NCBI RefSeq assembly: GCF_002777965.1
Contig: NZ_NGVR01000014.1
Span: 1-64,000 of the forward strand
Length of the DNA: 64,000 nucleotides
Direction: 5' to 3'
Source of the DNA: Proteus columbae
Lineage (GTDB): Bacteria > Pseudomonadota > Gammaproteobacteria > Enterobacterales > Enterobacteriaceae
Shown: positions 1-9,592 of the stretch, one piece after another
How the letters are laid out: each line of letters opens with the position of its first letter
How positions within the stretch are numbered: position 1 is the first letter of the stretch
Position numbers and translations under genes: made by a program
Notes under the pieces: model-generated
Databases searched by the model: none
The model's input: only the letters and a program-made list of their open reading frames with translations
What the model was told of the DNA's origin: nothing

Positions 1-23
1 TCTGCGTTGTTGCGAGGAGGTGC

Positions 24-51
24 ATTCTACATCTTCCTCATTCAGTGTCAA
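24..51 (-). promoter_or_regulatory. rRNA operon P2 promoter (leftward)
   Basis: Read on the minus strand, a TTGACA -35 (plus coordinates 46-51) lies 16 bp from a TAGAAT -10 (24-29), followed by GC-rich GCACCTCC. This is the layout of enterobacterial rrn P2 promoters. The transcript would run off the left end of the window, so the rRNA genes themselves are outside. In E. coli an rRNA operon (rrnG) also sits next to clpB, which supports the call. Confidence 0.8.
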
Positions 52-135
52 GCGTTTATTTTCAAGGCTTTTCACTTTTTTCTTTGTTCTCTCGGCTAAC
101 TCACTTAGCGTGGTTTGCCGTGACAACGAGGGCGC

Positions 136-186
136 ATTATAGGGAGTTTTCTGAATGTGACAAGTATTATTTTAAAAAAAACCTCC
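136..186 (-). promoter_or_regulatory. rRNA operon P1 promoter with UP element (leftward)
   Basis: On the minus strand a TTGTCA -35 (158-163) is separated by 16 bp, including the typical ACTCCC, from a TATAAT -10 (136-141). It is followed by a GCGCC discriminator, as in E. coli rrn P1 promoters that are controlled by growth rate and ppGpp. An A/T-only tract directly upstream of the -35 (about 164-186) fits an UP element. P2 lies about 90 bp downstream. Initiation is expected near position 128. Confidence 0.85.
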
Positions 187-315
187 GATAGCGCACTTAA
201 TAATCAAAGTAGCTTTTTTGGTGTAAATAATAGACAACCTCTGTATAAAAAAGTTTCAAATATAAAAACACCATTTGCAGATTATCTTCATTCTGCCCTA
301 CTAAAACACAAACCA

Positions 316-347
316 TAAAAAAAGAGGCTTATATAAGCCTCTTTTTC
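316..347 (-). terminator. Rho-independent terminator of clpB
   Basis: The stem AAGAGGCTTA/TAAGCCTCTT with a very short loop is followed on the minus strand by a run of seven T. It lies about 50 nt past the clpB stop. The other strand also ends in a T run, so the hairpin may work both ways and insulate clpB from the rRNA promoters. Confidence 0.8.
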
Positions 348-396
348 AGTTTCACGGCATCTCTTATTTATCATAATAAATAGAGAGGATACTCTA

Positions 397-2526
397 TTAC
401 TGTTTTGCAATTATCTTATTGTCATCTAAATCTAAGATAATCTCTTTACCCGGTAATAATTTGCCAGACAAGATGTCTTGGGCTAATGGATTTTCAACCT
501 CTTGCTGGATAGCCCGTTTTAATGGACGAGCACCATAAATTGGGTCAAATCCAACTTCGCTCAATTTCTCTAATGCAGCCCCAGTGATAGTAACGTGATA
601 ACCACGCTCTTCTAAACGCTGGTATAAACGGCGCAACTGAATTTGAGCAATCGCTGCAATGTTTTCTTTACCTAATGGGTGGAATACCACAACTTCATCA
701 ATACGGTTGATAAACTCTGGTCTGAAATGATGGCCAACAACATCCATCACAATAGTTTTCATTTCAGGATAATCAATTGTCCCGAAACGCTCTTGAATTA
801 AATCAGACCCCAAGTTCGATGTCATAATCACAACTGTATTACGAAAATCGACTGTTCTACCTTGTCCATCTGTTAAACGACCATCATCCAATACTTGTAA
901 TAAGATATTGAATACGTCTGGATGCGCTTTTTCAACTTCATCTAATAAGATGACTGAATAAGGGCGACGGCGAACTGCTTCTGTTAAATATCCACCTTCT
1001 TCGTAACCAACATATCCTGGAGGCGCACCCACTAAACGAGAAACGGAGTGTTTTTCCATAAACTCAGACATATCGATACGAACCATTGCATCATCACTAT
1101 CAAACAAGAAGTTCGCTAATGCTTTACACAACTCAGTCTTACCCACCCCCGTAGGTCCTAAGAATAAGAACGAACCTATTGGGCGATTAGGATCAGATAA
1201 TCCAGCACGGCTACGACGGATAGCATTAGATACTGCACTTACAGCCTCAGCCTGGCCAATAACACGTCTATGTAGCTCTTGTTCCATTCTTAGCAGTTTT
1301 TCACGTTCCCCTTCTAACATTCTAGATACAGGAATACCTGTCCAACGAGCTAAGATTTCAGCAATTTCAGCATCAGTGACTTTATTACGTAACAGCTTCA
1401 TATGCTTATCTTCAGCTTTATTAGCTTCAGCAAGCTGTTTTTCTAACGTCGGAATTTGTCCATATTGGATTTCTGACATTTTCGCCAAATCACCACTACG
1501 GCGAGCTTGTTCTAATGCGATACGAGCCTGCTCTAATTCAGATTTAATATGTTGAGTACCAGTAAGCTCTGCTTTTTCTGCTTTCCACTCTTCTTCTAAA
1601 GCAGAATACTCTTTCTCTTTTTCAGCAAGCTCTTCATTTAGCATCTCTAAACGCTTTTTACTTGCATCATCAGACTCTTTCTGCAGTGCTTGTTGTTCAA
1701 GTTTCAACTGAATAATACGTCTATCAAGCCTATCTAATGCTTCCGGTTTTGAATCCATCTGCATACGTAGGCTTGCACCTGCTTCATCAATTAAATCAAT
1801 CGCTTTATCTGGCAACATACGATCAGAAATATAGCGATGAGATAAAGTCGCCGCAGCAACAATCGCAGGATCTGTAATTTGAACATGATGATGAAGTTCA
1901 TAACGTTCTTTCAGACCACGTAAAATAGCGATAGTGTCTTCAACTGTTGGTTCAGCCACATACACTTTTTGGAAACGACGCTCTAATGCTGCATCTTTTT
2001 CAATATATTGACGATATTCGTCAAGTGTTGTTGCCCCCACACAGTGTAATTCACCACGAGCTAATGCAGGCTTTAACATATTTCCCGCATCCATAGCACC
2101 GTCAGCTTTACCTGCGCCAACCATCGTATGTAATTCATCAATAAACAGAATGACACTGCCTTCCTGCTTAGATAAATCATTTAAAACAGCTTTTAAACGT
2201 TCTTCAAATTCACCACGGTATTTAGCACCTGCTAATAACGAGCCCATATCTAAAGAAAGTACACGTTTATTCTTTAAACCTTCAGGGACTTCACCATTAA
2301 CAATACGTTGAGCCAAACCTTCAACAATAGCCGTTTTACCTACACCCGGTTCACCAATAAGCACAGGGTTGTTTTTAGTACGGCGTTGTAGAACTTGAAT
2401 GGTTCTTCTTATTTCTTCATCACGACCAATAACAGGATCGAGTTTGCCTTGTTCTGCTCTTTCCGTTAAATCCACAGTATATTTTTTCAATGCCTGACGT
2501 TGGTCTTCTGCATTTTGATCGTTCAC
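397..2526 (-). other. clpB: Internal translation start for short ClpB isoform
   Basis: Inside clpB a GTG codon (plus coordinates 2524-2526, in GGETVNDQ) is preceded by GGTGGAG with five bases between GGAG and the GTG. E. coli ClpB is known to start internally at an equivalent Val codon near residue 149, giving an isoform without the N-terminal domain. The conserved codon and ribosome site suggest the same dual product here. This is inference from sequence plus the known E. coli case. Confidence 0.6.
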
Positions 2527-2970
2527 TGTTTCTCCACCACGTATTTTTTCAATCGCTATCTCAAGACTTGCTTTATTCGCTCCGGCTGCTTTTAGCATGT
2601 CAGCAACTTGACCACCTGTTTCCATGGCAGCTAAAAGAAAGAGCTCTGACGAAATAAATTCGTCACCTTTTTTCTGTGCTAATTTATCGCACAAATTAAG
2701 GTGCTTAATTAAATCATTTGAGGGATGAACCTCTCCACCAGCACCTTCGACTTTAGGTAATCGAGACAAAGCATCATTAATTCGCTCATTAAATTGCGAT
2801 GCATTAACACCTACAGATGTTAATAGAGGGCGAATTGAGCCACCTTGTTGATTAAATAACGCACTCAGTAAATGTATGGGTTCTATAAATTGATTATCGT
2901 TCCCAAGTGCCAATGACTGGGCGTCTGCGAGAGCTTGCTGGAATTTGTTGGTTAATTTATCCAGACGCAT
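397..2970 (-). CDS. clpB: ClpB protein disaggregase (Hsp100 AAA+ ATPase)
   Basis: Hexameric ATP-driven disaggregase that works with DnaK to pull apart aggregated proteins after heat stress. The 857 residues match the usual family length and align with E. coli ClpB end to end. Visible domains are the N-terminal substrate domain (about 1-145), a first AAA+ module with Walker A GEPGVGKT near 206 and Walker [10 protein letters not shown], a long Glu/Lys-rich coiled-coil middle domain (about 410-530), and a second AAA+ module with GPTGVGKT near 605 and [13 protein letters not shown]. It is the last gene after rluD and pgeF but has its own heat-shock promoter upstream. An internal GTG can give the shorter isoform (see separate entry). 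Confidence 0.98.
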   Translation of the reverse strand: MRLDKLTNKFQQALADAQSLALGNDNQFIEPIHLLSALFNQQGGSIRPLLTSVGVNASQFNERINDALSRLPKVEGAGGEVHPSNDLIKHLNLCDKLAQKKGDEFISSELFLLAAMETGGQVADMLKAAGANKASLEIAIEKIRGGETVNDQNAEDQRQALKKYTVDLTERAEQGKLDPVIGRDEEIRRTIQVLQRRTKNNPVLIGEPGVGKTAIVEGLAQRIVNGEVPEGLKNKRVLSLDMGSLLAGAKYRGEFEERLKAVLNDLSKQEGSVILFIDELHTMVGAGKADGAMDAGNMLKPALARGELHCVGATTLDEYRQYIEKDAALERRFQKVYVAEPTVEDTIAILRGLKERYELHHHVQITDPAIVAAATLSHRYISDRMLPDKAIDLIDEAGASLRMQMDSKPEALDRLDRRIIQLKLEQQALQKESDDASKKRLEMLNEELAEKEKEYSALEEEWKAEKAELTGTQHIKSELEQARIALEQARRSGDLAKMSEIQYGQIPTLEKQLAEANKAEDKHMKLLRNKVTDAEIAEILARWTGIPVSRMLEGEREKLLRMEQELHRRVIGQAEAVSAVSNAIRRSRAGLSDPNRPIGSFLFLGPTGVGKTELCKALANFLFDSDDAMVRIDMSEFMEKHSVSRLVGAPPGYVGYEEGGYLTEAVRRRPYSVILLDEVEKAHPDVFNILLQVLDDGRLTDGQGRTVDFRNTVVIMTSNLGSDLIQERFGTIDYPEMKTIVMDVVGHHFRPEFINRIDEVVVFHPLGKENIAAIAQIQLRRLYQRLEERGYHVTITGAALEKLSEVGFDPIYGARPLKRAIQQEVENPLAQDILSGKLLPGKEIILDLDDNKIIAKQ

Positions 2971-3015
2971 AACACCTCCAAGTAAAATTTAAAGTAAAAT
3001 TCGTAACTGGAGAAT

Positions 3016-3043
3016 AGATGAGGTCATTTTGACAATATTCAAG
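3016..3043 (-). promoter_or_regulatory. Sigma-32 heat-shock promoter of clpB
   Basis: On the minus strand CTTGAA (plus 3038-3043) is followed after 14 bp by CCTCATCT (3016-3023), close to the sigma-32 consensus CTTGAAA-N(13-15)-CCCCATNT. It lies about 45 nt upstream of the clpB ATG, as expected for a heat-shock gene. Confidence 0.75.
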
Positions 3044-3116
3044 CTCAAAATAAAAATTTTGAGCAAAAATATTCATCAATATTTGTGATAAGTGAGAAAA
3101 AACGTTGAGAGGAAGT

Positions 3117-3848
3117 TTATTTAATCCAGATTAATGATGCCATTCGCCCAGTTACATGCTCTCGTCTATAAGAAAAGAAGCGCGATGGATCAGTTACAGT
3201 ACAAAAATTGCCACCATAAATCTGGATTACTCCACTTTCCTGTAAGATTATTCTCGCTAACATATAAATATTAGCTAAGTATTTACCATTGTGGGGAATA
3301 AATGCGGTCTCAAAGGCAATATTTTTTTCTATAAACGCCAAACGGACTTCTGCACCAACCTCAAAAGCAGTTGGCCCAATAGCAGGTCCTAACCATGCCA
3401 TAATTTGATCTTTAGGTGCTTTAAACTGCGCAAGTGTATTTTGTAATACACCGTGGCAAAGCCCTCGCCATCCACCATGAGCTGCGCCAACTTCTGTTCC
3501 ATCAACAGTTGTAAAAAGGACTGGCAAACAATCTGCCGTCATAATCGCGCAAACTTTTTTCACAGTAGAGGTGTAAAGGGCATCACCTTGTATTTCATTA
3601 TTTTTCTCAGTATTTAGCGTAACAACATGGGTGCCATGAACTTGTTCAAGCCATAGTGGCATTTCAGGCAGTTGAGCTTGCTGACAAAGTCTGCGTCTAT
3701 TTTCTTCGACATCAGATAATTTATCACCGACATGAGTACCTAAATTGAGACTGTTATAAGGCGGCAGACTAATCCCCCCTTCCCTCAAGGTACTGCAAGA
3801 CCCAATATTTTCAGGTTGTGGCCAATCTGGAAAAATCAATGAAGTCAT
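3117..3848 (-). CDS. pgeF: PgeF/YfiH multicopper-like purine nucleoside phosphorylase (LACC1 family)
   Basis: 243 residues matching E. coli YfiH over its length. The family was first called polyphenol oxidase or laccase. Later work assigns purine nucleoside phosphorylase/adenosine deaminase activity and a role in editing wrong amino acids out of peptidoglycan precursors. Conserved metal-site segments are visible: WLEQVHGT, MTADCLPVLF and AAHGGWRGL (the His and Cys of the zinc site). The start codon lies directly against the rluD stop, so the two are almost certainly cotranscribed and translationally coupled. Cytoplasmic; no signal peptide. Confidence 0.93.
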   Translation of the reverse strand: MTSLIFPDWPQPENIGSCSTLREGGISLPPYNSLNLGTHVGDKLSDVEENRRRLCQQAQLPEMPLWLEQVHGTHVVTLNTEKNNEIQGDALYTSTVKKVCAIMTADCLPVLFTTVDGTEVGAAHGGWRGLCHGVLQNTLAQFKAPKDQIMAWLGPAIGPTAFEVGAEVRLAFIEKNIAFETAFIPHNGKYLANIYMLARIILQESGVIQIYGGNFCTVTDPSRFFSYRREHVTGRMASLIWIK

Positions 3849-4826
3849 TTACCAATCCATTTCATCTTTAAACTGTTCAACGTCAGCTTTTAGCACATCG
3901 ATAAGCTTAACCATATCATCAGGCAATGGTGCATGCCATTCCATTTCAATGCCTGTTATTGGATGATAAAGACGTAGCATCGTTGCGTGTAGCGCTTGTC
4001 TATCAAATAAACGTAACGTTTCACGTAATTCATCTGAAGCCCCTTTTAAAGGACGAGGTCTTCCTGCATAAAGCTGATCACCAATTAAAGCATGGTGAAT
4101 ATGTGCCATATGAACACGAATTTGGTGAGTACGACCAGTTTCTAAACGTAAACGTAAACGCGTATGAGCACGGAAATGCTCCATAACTCGATAATGTGTT
4201 ACTGCTGGTTTACCCATTGGGTGCACAGCCATATGTGTGCGTTTAGTTGGATGTCGAGAAATAGGTTCATTCACTAACCCTCCCGCAGTCATTCTTCCTG
4301 TTGCAACCGCTTCATACTCACGCGTGATTTCACGACGTTGTAAAGCTTCTACTAAATGCGTTTGAGCAGGAACTGTTTTTGCAACAACCATTAAACCTGT
4401 TGTATCTTTATCCAATCGATGGACAATACCTGCACGAGGTACATTAGCAATCTCTGGATAGCGATAAAGTAATGCGTTTAATACGGTGCCATCAGGGTTA
4501 CCAGCACCAGGATGTACAACAAGATCTCTTGGCTTATTGATAACTAAAATATCATCATCTTCATAGACGATATTTAACGGAATATTCTGAGGCTCCCAAC
4601 GAACTTCCTCTTCAATTAAGGCATCGACTTCAATTTTTTCACCGCCAAGCATTTTTTCTTTTGGCTTATTGATGATTTTATCGTTAACCTGCACTCTATT
4701 GTCTAAGATCCACTCTTTTATACGAGATCTTGAATAATCAGGGAACATTTCGGCCAAAGCTTGATCTAAGCGTTGACCCAGCTGTGAATCTGCGACTGTA
4801 GCATTAAGTCGTATTTGTTGAGACAT
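3849..4826 (-). CDS. rluD: 23S rRNA pseudouridine(1911/1915/1917) synthase RluD
   Basis: Makes three pseudouridines in helix 69 of 23S rRNA, important for ribosome assembly. It has an N-terminal S4 RNA-binding domain (QRLDQALAEMFPDYSRSRIKEWI) and then the RluA-type catalytic domain with HRLDKDTTG, which carries the catalytic Asp. The ATG at 4826 is chosen because the protein then begins MSQQIRLNATV, collinear with E. coli RluD, and has 325 residues against 326. A 17-residue upstream extension is open but has no homology. First gene of rluD-pgeF, divergent from bamD, as in E. coli. Confidence 0.96.
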   Translation of the reverse strand: MSQQIRLNATVADSQLGQRLDQALAEMFPDYSRSRIKEWILDNRVQVNDKIINKPKEKMLGGEKIEVDALIEEEVRWEPQNIPLNIVYEDDDILVINKPRDLVVHPGAGNPDGTVLNALLYRYPEIANVPRAGIVHRLDKDTTGLMVVAKTVPAQTHLVEALQRREITREYEAVATGRMTAGGLVNEPISRHPTKRTHMAVHPMGKPAVTHYRVMEHFRAHTRLRLRLETGRTHQIRVHMAHIHHALIGDQLYAGRPRPLKGASDELRETLRLFDRQALHATMLRLYHPITGIEMEWHAPLPDDMVKLIDVLKADVEQFKDEMDW

Positions 4827-4958
4827 AAATAATTTTCTATTAATTAAGTTAGTGTTTTGACGGCACAGCCGTTTCATTTAAAATGAGTTATAGTGTAACC
4901 GATTTCAGGGGAGCTTCACGGAGAGACTCCCCAAACCTATTCAGAGGATAATCAATAC

Positions 4959-5696
4959 GTGATGAGACGCATTAAATACCTGGTGGCAGCGGCCACTGTA
5001 AGCCTGTTACTTGCTGGCTGTTCGAGTTCAGACAAAGACGCTACTGCCGATATGTCGCCTTCTGAGCTTTACTCAACCAGTCAGGAAAAATTGCTAGATG
5101 GCAATTATGGAGCGGCTATCAAACAATTAGAGTCTCTCGATAATCGCTATCCTTTTGGCCCTTACTCGCAACAAGTTCAACTCGATCTGATTTATGCTTA
5201 TTATAAATCAGCGGAACTACCAATGGCGATTTCTGCAATCGACCGTTTTATGCGATTAAACCCAACCCATCCTAATATCGACTATGTTCTTTATATGCGT
5301 GGCTTAACGGCTCAAGCATTAGATGATAGTGCATTACAAGGATTCTTTGGTATTGATCGTTCAGACCGTGATCCTCAACATGCAATCGTGGCATTTAAAG
5401 ATTTTAGTCAATTAGTTCGTTACTATCCAGACAGCCTTTATGTCGCCGATGCAACCAAACGTCTAGTCTTTCTTAAAAACCGTTTAGCGAAGTATGAGCT
5501 TTCTGTTGCGAAATTCTATACTAAACGAGGGGCTTATGTCGCGGTTATTAATAGAGTAGAGCAAATGATGCGCGATTATCCTGATACACAAGCTACTCGT
5601 GACGCGCTTGTTTATATGGAAAACGCTTATAAAGAATTAGGTCTGACACAAGAAGCAGAAAAAGTAGCTTCACTGATTGCAGCCAATCCAGCCTAA
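4959..5696 (+). CDS. bamD: Outer membrane assembly lipoprotein BamD
   Basis: Essential lipoprotein of the BAM complex that inserts beta-barrel proteins into the outer membrane. The 245 residues start with a lipoprotein signal ending in the lipobox LLAGC, so Cys near residue 21 would be lipidated. TPR-like helical repeats follow, with the family signature [19 protein letters not shown]. The start is GTG at 4959 or the next codon, ATG at 4962; an AGAGG lies upstream of both. Divergent from rluD as in E. coli. Confidence 0.97.
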   Translation: MMRRIKYLVAAATVSLLLAGCSSSDKDATADMSPSELYSTSQEKLLDGNYGAAIKQLESLDNRYPFGPYSQQVQLDLIYAYYKSAELPMAISAIDRFMRLNPTHPNIDYVLYMRGLTAQALDDSALQGFFGIDRSDRDPQHAIVAFKDFSQLVRYYPDSLYVADATKRLVFLKNRLAKYELSVAKFYTKRGAYVAVINRVEQMMRDYPDTQATRDALVYMENAYKELGLTQEAEKVASLIAANPA

Positions 5697-5712
5697 CTAA
5701 AACATCACCATC

Positions 5713-5744
5713 AAAAACAGCAGCTTATCGCTGCTGTTTTTTTA
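5713..5744 (+). terminator. Rho-independent terminator of bamD
   Basis: The stem AAACAGCAGC/GCTGCTGTTT with loop TTATC is followed by a T run, about 15 nt after the bamD stop. Confidence 0.85.
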
Positions 5745-5967
5745 TTCTTTTCTAGCTAAATTGTCTTTACTTTTCATCAGCCCAACCTTCCTAATATGAC
5801 TGAATAAATGCAACTTAACAAGCGGTCTTTTTCAGCTATTTATCATTTGTCACGTTTCTATTACTAGTTACACATACATCTAACAAAAAGTGATTTTGAT
5901 CATGTTTTAAATTGTGTATCACGATATTCTGAAGTTATCGAAGACGGAGTAATAAAGAGGTAACTAT

Positions 5968-6303
5968 ATGATTATAAATATTACTAGCAAACAAATGGAA
6001 ATTACCCCAGCACTACGTGAACACATTGAAAGCCGTCTAACTAAACTTAATAAATGGCAGGTGAATTTAATCAATCCTCATATTATTCTTACGAAAGATC
6101 CTAAAGGCTTTAGTGTTGATGCCAGCATTCATACACCAAATGGGCAATTGGTCGCTAATGCACAACACACTGATATGTATGTTGCAATTAATGAATTACT
6201 CGCAAAACTTGAACGTCAATTAAACAAAGTTCAGCATAAAAACGAATCTCGTCGGGCGAATAACAGCCTGAAAGAAGAGAATTTACTTGTCGATGAAATG
6301 TAA
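5968..6303 (+). CDS. raiA: Ribosome-associated inhibitor RaiA (YfiA, short hibernation factor)
   Basis: 111 residues of the HPF/RaiA family, which binds the decoding channel of the 30S subunit and silences idle 70S ribosomes in stationary phase or cold. The beginning [20 protein letters not shown] and the beta-alpha fold length match E. coli YfiA. A GAGG is well placed before the ATG. Upstream, about 5889-5904, is a weak CRP-like site (AGTGA-N6-TCATG); E. coli raiA is CRP-dependent, so this may be functional. It lies between bamD and pheL-pheA, as in E. coli. Confidence 0.95.
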   Translation: MIINITSKQMEITPALREHIESRLTKLNKWQVNLINPHIILTKDPKGFSVDASIHTPNGQLVANAQHTDMYVAINELLAKLERQLNKVQHKNESRRANNSLKEENLLVDEM

Positions 6304-6355
6304 ATAGTAAAGCAAGATTAAAAATTAGAATAAATCACTGACTCAAAACGCCTCT

Positions 6356-6380
6356 GCGCATCCTCGTGATGCGCTTTTTA
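6356..6380 (+). terminator. Rho-independent terminator of raiA
   Basis: GCGCATC (6356-6362) and GATGCGC (6368-6374) form a seven-pair stem followed by TTTTT. It lies about 50 nt past the raiA stop and upstream of the pheL promoter. Confidence 0.8.
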
Positions 6381-6391
6381 TTGTATTTTTC

Positions 6392-6420
6392 TTGACTCCT
6401 TTCACATCATCATGTTTGAT
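6392..6420 (+). promoter_or_regulatory. Likely pheL-pheA promoter
   Basis: TTGACT (6392-6397) and TTTGAT (6415-6420) are 17 bp apart. They lie 34 nt upstream of the pheL ATG and just after the raiA terminator, so transcription would enter the leader peptide and attenuator. Confidence 0.6.
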
Positions 6421-6453
6421 AGCGATATGTTAAATAATTTACCAATCAATATA

Positions 6454-6507
6454 ATGAAAAAACATTTACATTTGCCTTTCTTCTTTTTCTTTCTACTCTT
6501 TCATTAA
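6454..6507 (+). CDS. pheL: Phenylalanine leader peptide PheL
   Basis: A 17-codon ORF reading MKKHLHLPFFFFFLLFH with six Phe codons, five of them consecutive. It senses charged tRNA-Phe: ribosome stalling on the Phe run controls folding of the downstream attenuator. The E. coli PheL peptide is a similar Phe-rich 15-mer. It precedes pheA by about 100 nt with a complete terminator/antiterminator between them. Confidence 0.93.
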   Translation: MKKHLHLPFFFFFLLFH

Positions 6508-6571
6508 GAGGCTTTGTCATTTTAGAAAGAAAAGTAAGAACGACAATAGCCTCCAGATTGGAGGCTTTTTT
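6508..6571 (+). promoter_or_regulatory. pheA transcription attenuator
   Basis: The terminator hairpin is AGCCTCC (6548-6554) / GGAGGCT (6560-6566) followed by six T. Immediately after the pheL stop, GAGGCT (6508-6513) can pair instead with AGCCTC (6548-6553), forming the competing antiterminator. When Phe-tRNA is short and the ribosome stalls in the Phe run, the antiterminator should win and pheA be read. Seen directly in sequence; the mechanism is as established for E. coli pheA. Confidence 0.88.
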
Positions 6572-6609
6572 ATTTATGATGGCATGACATAACGGTATAG
6601 GGCTTAAAC

Positions 6610-7767
6610 ATGGAAAAACTCGATTTATCAGCAATCAGAGATAAAATTACAATGTTAGATTCAGAATTACTAACGTTGTTAGCAAACAGACGCCAATTAT
6701 CTGCTGATGTTGCTCAATTTAAATTGAATACACATCGCCCTATTAGAGATAAAAATCGTGAGCGTGAATTACTTGATTTATTAATTGAAAAAGGAAAAAA
6801 CGTTGGGTTAGATGGTTTTTATATTAGTCGTATTTTTCAAATGATCATTGAAGACTCTGTATTAACGCAACAAGCCATTCTACAACAACATCTTAATGCA
6901 ACACCCAATGAATCAGCCAGAATTGCTTATTTAGGCCCCAAAGGCTCTTATTCACATGTTGCTGCTCGTCAATATGCAGCCCGCCATTTTGATAGCTTCG
7001 TTGATTGCACTTGTCAGAAATTTGACGACATTTTTACGCTTGTCGATACAGGCCAAGCTGATTACGGTTTACTGCCAATTGAAAATACCAGTTCAGGGGC
7101 AATTAATGATGTTTACGATTTACTGCAAACAACATCAATCTCTATTGTTGGAGAAATTCGCATTCCTATTAATCATGCGCTTTTAACCAGTGTTGATAGC
7201 AGTACAGAAGAATTGCAAACTATTTATAGTCATCCTCAACCCTTCCAACAATGTAGCCATTATTTAAATCAGTATCCAAACTGGAAAATTGAATATTGCG
7301 AAAGTACAGCAGCCGCAATGGAAAAAGTGGCTCTTGCACAATCACCATCTGTTGCCGCTATTGGTAGTGAAGCCGGTGGTTCTCTTTATGGTTTAAAACC
7401 TTTAGCTAATAATTTAGCAAACCAGCAAATAAACGTAACACGCTTTATTGTTATTGCACGAAAAGCCATTGATGTTTCAGAGCAAGTACCCGCTAAAACA
7501 ACCTTCTTAATGGCAACTGGGCAACAAGCAGGTGCATTAGTTGATGCATTAATGATTTTAAAAAAATACGATATTATTATGACGAAACTCGAGTCTCGTC
7601 CTATTAATGGCACTCCTTGGGAAGAGATGTTTTATATTGATGTTCAAGCAAATTTACGTGATATCAATATGCAAAAAGCCTTACACGATTTATCACAAAC
7701 AACGCGTTCATTAAAAATACTAGGCTGTTACCCTTCAGAAAATGTTGTTCCTGTTGAAGTGAAATAA
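6610..7767 (+). CDS. pheA: Bifunctional chorismate mutase / prephenate dehydratase (P-protein)
   Basis: Converts chorismate to prephenate and then to phenylpyruvate, the committed Phe branch. 385 residues (E. coli 386). The N-terminal AroQ chorismate mutase domain (about 1-90: [20 protein letters not shown]) is followed by the prephenate dehydratase domain (about 105-285, with [10 protein letters not shown] and the catalytic TTRF-type motif seen here as NVTRFIVIA). A C-terminal ACT domain includes [18 protein letters not shown], where ESRP forms the Phe feedback-inhibition site. Controlled by the PheL attenuator. Confidence 0.98.
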   Translation: MEKLDLSAIRDKITMLDSELLTLLANRRQLSADVAQFKLNTHRPIRDKNRERELLDLLIEKGKNVGLDGFYISRIFQMIIEDSVLTQQAILQQHLNATPNESARIAYLGPKGSYSHVAARQYAARHFDSFVDCTCQKFDDIFTLVDTGQADYGLLPIENTSSGAINDVYDLLQTTSISIVGEIRIPINHALLTSVDSSTEELQTIYSHPQPFQQCSHYLNQYPNWKIEYCESTAAAMEKVALAQSPSVAAIGSEAGGSLYGLKPLANNLANQQINVTRFIVIARKAIDVSEQVPAKTTFLMATGQQAGALVDALMILKKYDIIMTKLESRPINGTPWEEMFYIDVQANLRDINMQKALHDLSQTTRSLKILGCYPSENVVPVEVK

Positions 7768-7784
7768 CCTTGCTCAAAAAGAAA

Positions 7785-7817
7785 AGCCAGATAGCATATA
7801 ACTATCTGGCTTTTTTT
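7785..7817 (+). terminator. Rho-independent terminator between pheA and dcuB
   Basis: The ten-pair stem AGCCAGATAG/CTATCTGGCT is followed by seven T on the plus strand. An A-rich stretch precedes it, so it may also stop leftward transcripts from dcuB. Confidence 0.88.
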
Positions 7818-7839
7818 ATGTTTTTAATTTTAAAATTAA

Positions 7840-9180
7840 TTATAAGAAACCATACATCGCAGCGAATATCCAACCAAAGACGCAAGAAACAGTTACACCA
7901 ATTAATCCCGGTAGAATAAAGCTGTGATTTATAACAAAACGCCCTATTCGAGTTGTGCCAGAACGGTCAAATTGAATTGCTGCTAAATCACTAGGATAAG
8001 TTGGCAGAATATAATAACCATAACAAGCTGGTGCAGATGCAATAATATAAGCAGGATCAACACCAATACCCAATGCTAAAGGAACAATGGCTGCTAAAGC
8101 TGCCGCTTGGGAGTTAACAAACTTAGATACCAATAATAAGACAACCGCATAAGCCCAAGGATATTCTCGTACTAGTTGTCCCAATGCTGCTTCTATTTCT
8201 TTCATATGTGCAGAGAACATTGTCTCTGCCATCCAAGCAATACCATACACAGCAACAATTGCTATCATCCCTGAACGAAATACTTCATTTTTAGAAATAA
8301 GAGAAGGGTTGGTTTTACAGATAATAATAATTGATGCACCAGCTAATAACATAAACATCTGAATAACGAGCACCATAGATAATGGTTTTCCATTAAATAC
8401 AGGGCGTATTTCAGAGAAAGCACCTAATATTGCCACAACAGCAATTGCACCTAAGAAAATCCACATTGCTACCCAGTTTTTCATAGGGAGCTTTTTATCT
8501 AGAAGTGTTGCTGTATCACCATAAACATAATCATGGTTTTCAGGAACTGAAACAAATTCTTGGAAACGTTGGTCTTTATCTAAATCTTTTCCTCTAAACC
8601 AGCTAAAGATACCAATGGCTAAAATACCGATAAAAGTAGAAGGAATAGTAATTGCTAATAAATCTAAAAACTCAAGATGTTTACCATTAAAAGTCACATC
8701 ACCGAGCATTGCGACTAATGTAACAACGGCAACGGAAACTGGACTGGCAATAATCCCCATTTGGGAGCCAATTGTACTTGCAGCCATTGGTCTTTCAGGG
8801 CGAATATTATTTTTAATCGACACGTCATAGATAATTGGCAATATGGTATAAACAACGTGTCCAGTACCACATAATATTGTCAGAGTACAAGTTACAAGTG
8901 GTGCAACAATAGAAATATATTTTGGATTTTTACGTAATAATTTTTCTGCTATTTGCAACATAACATCTAATCCACCAGATGCTTGTAATGTTGCTGAAGC
9001 AGAAACAACGGCAATAATAACTAACATTACATCAACTGGTGGTTTTCCCGGAGGAAGGTTAAAAATAAAAACTAAAATAACCAGACCTACACCACCTAAT
9101 AGACCTAATGCAATTCCTCCCTTCCTAGCCCCATAAAATAGACACACTAATATAATGGCGAGTTGTATTAAAAAATCCAT
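7840..9180 (-). CDS. dcuB: Anaerobic C4-dicarboxylate:succinate antiporter DcuB
   Basis: Inner membrane carrier that exchanges fumarate, malate or aspartate for succinate during anaerobic fumarate respiration. Its 446 residues equal E. coli DcuB in length, and nearly every block matches, for example [33 protein letters not shown] and [22 protein letters not shown]. There are about ten hydrophobic membrane segments. It stands alone here, convergent with pheA and without a fumarase neighbour. A CRP-like site lies upstream at 9312-9327, in line with the known CRP and FNR control in E. coli. Confidence 0.97.
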   Translation of the reverse strand: MDFLIQLAIILVCLFYGARKGGIALGLLGGVGLVILVFIFNLPPGKPPVDVMLVIIAVVSASATLQASGGLDVMLQIAEKLLRKNPKYISIVAPLVTCTLTILCGTGHVVYTILPIIYDVSIKNNIRPERPMAASTIGSQMGIIASPVSVAVVTLVAMLGDVTFNGKHLEFLDLLAITIPSTFIGILAIGIFSWFRGKDLDKDQRFQEFVSVPENHDYVYGDTATLLDKKLPMKNWVAMWIFLGAIAVVAILGAFSEIRPVFNGKPLSMVLVIQMFMLLAGASIIIICKTNPSLISKNEVFRSGMIAIVAVYGIAWMAETMFSAHMKEIEAALGQLVREYPWAYAVVLLLVSKFVNSQAAALAAIVPLALGIGVDPAYIIASAPACYGYYILPTYPSDLAAIQFDRSGTTRIGRFVINHSFILPGLIGVTVSCVFGWIFAAMYGFL

Positions 9181-9311
9181 AAATTACCCCTTGAAAAACA
9201 CGTCGAAATATAAATAAAAAATAATACAATTAAATTTTTAGCACTTATTGCAAAAAAAAGAGTTTATAAAATATAATTTACGATAATTGTTACACTCGTT
9301 TTTTTGATCAT

Positions 9312-9327
9312 TGTTATAGTTTTCACA
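9312..9327. promoter_or_regulatory. CRP-like binding site upstream of dcuB
   Basis: TGTTA-TAGTTT-TCACA matches the CRP consensus TGTGA-N6-TCACA at nine of ten positions. It lies about 130 nt upstream of dcuB, which is catabolite-controlled in E. coli. It could also act on the rightward peptide genes. Confidence 0.5.
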
Positions 9328-9403
9328 ATACCTTTTAATTTCATTCAGTTTTAAGATCTCATCTACAAATAATTTTTAATAAAAAGACAATATTGAACAT
9401 TAA

Positions 9404-9444
9404 TTGTTATTTAATTAAACCCAGCAATAACAATTAAATAACAA
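9404..9444. repeat. 13-bp perfect inverted repeat
   Basis: TTGTTATTTAATT (9404-9416) and its exact complement AATTAAATAACAA (9432-9444) are separated by 15 nt. There is no T run, so it is not a typical terminator; it may be an operator for dcuB or for the peptide genes. Confidence 0.6.
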
Positions 9445-9592
9445 CAAATATAAAACAGATTAGTCTATTAATAATAATAGATATTTATCTCATTGTTTTT
9501 AAATGTATATTTATATCTTCCTACTTTTATTTCCTGAATAAAAATAGGTGATTTTTATCTATTATTAAATTCTAAAATAGCAGAGAACGAAT

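Larger units (their letters stand above)
9181..9592. other. AT-rich divergent intergenic region, dcuB / peptide locus
   Basis: About 410 bp without a gene between dcuB (leftward) and the small peptide genes (rightward). It holds the CRP-like site at 9312-9327 and a 13-bp perfect inverted repeat at 9404-9444. A weak FNR-like half-site (TTGAT near 9303) overlaps the CRP-like site region. No convincing sigma-70 promoter could be assigned by eye in this very AT-rich sequence. Confidence 0.6.

Noticed and set aside
4827-4877. 17-residue N-terminal extension of RluD
   Set aside because: Family alignment begins at MSQQIRLNATV; the extension is leader DNA.
5889-5904. CRP site upstream of raiA as a separate feature
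   Set aside because: Only seven of ten half-site positions match; mentioned in the raiA entry but too weak to list.
6446-6634. 62-codon minus-strand frame across the pheL region
   Set aside because: It is the reverse complement of the pheL attenuator. No ribosome site, and the plus strand explains the sequence fully.
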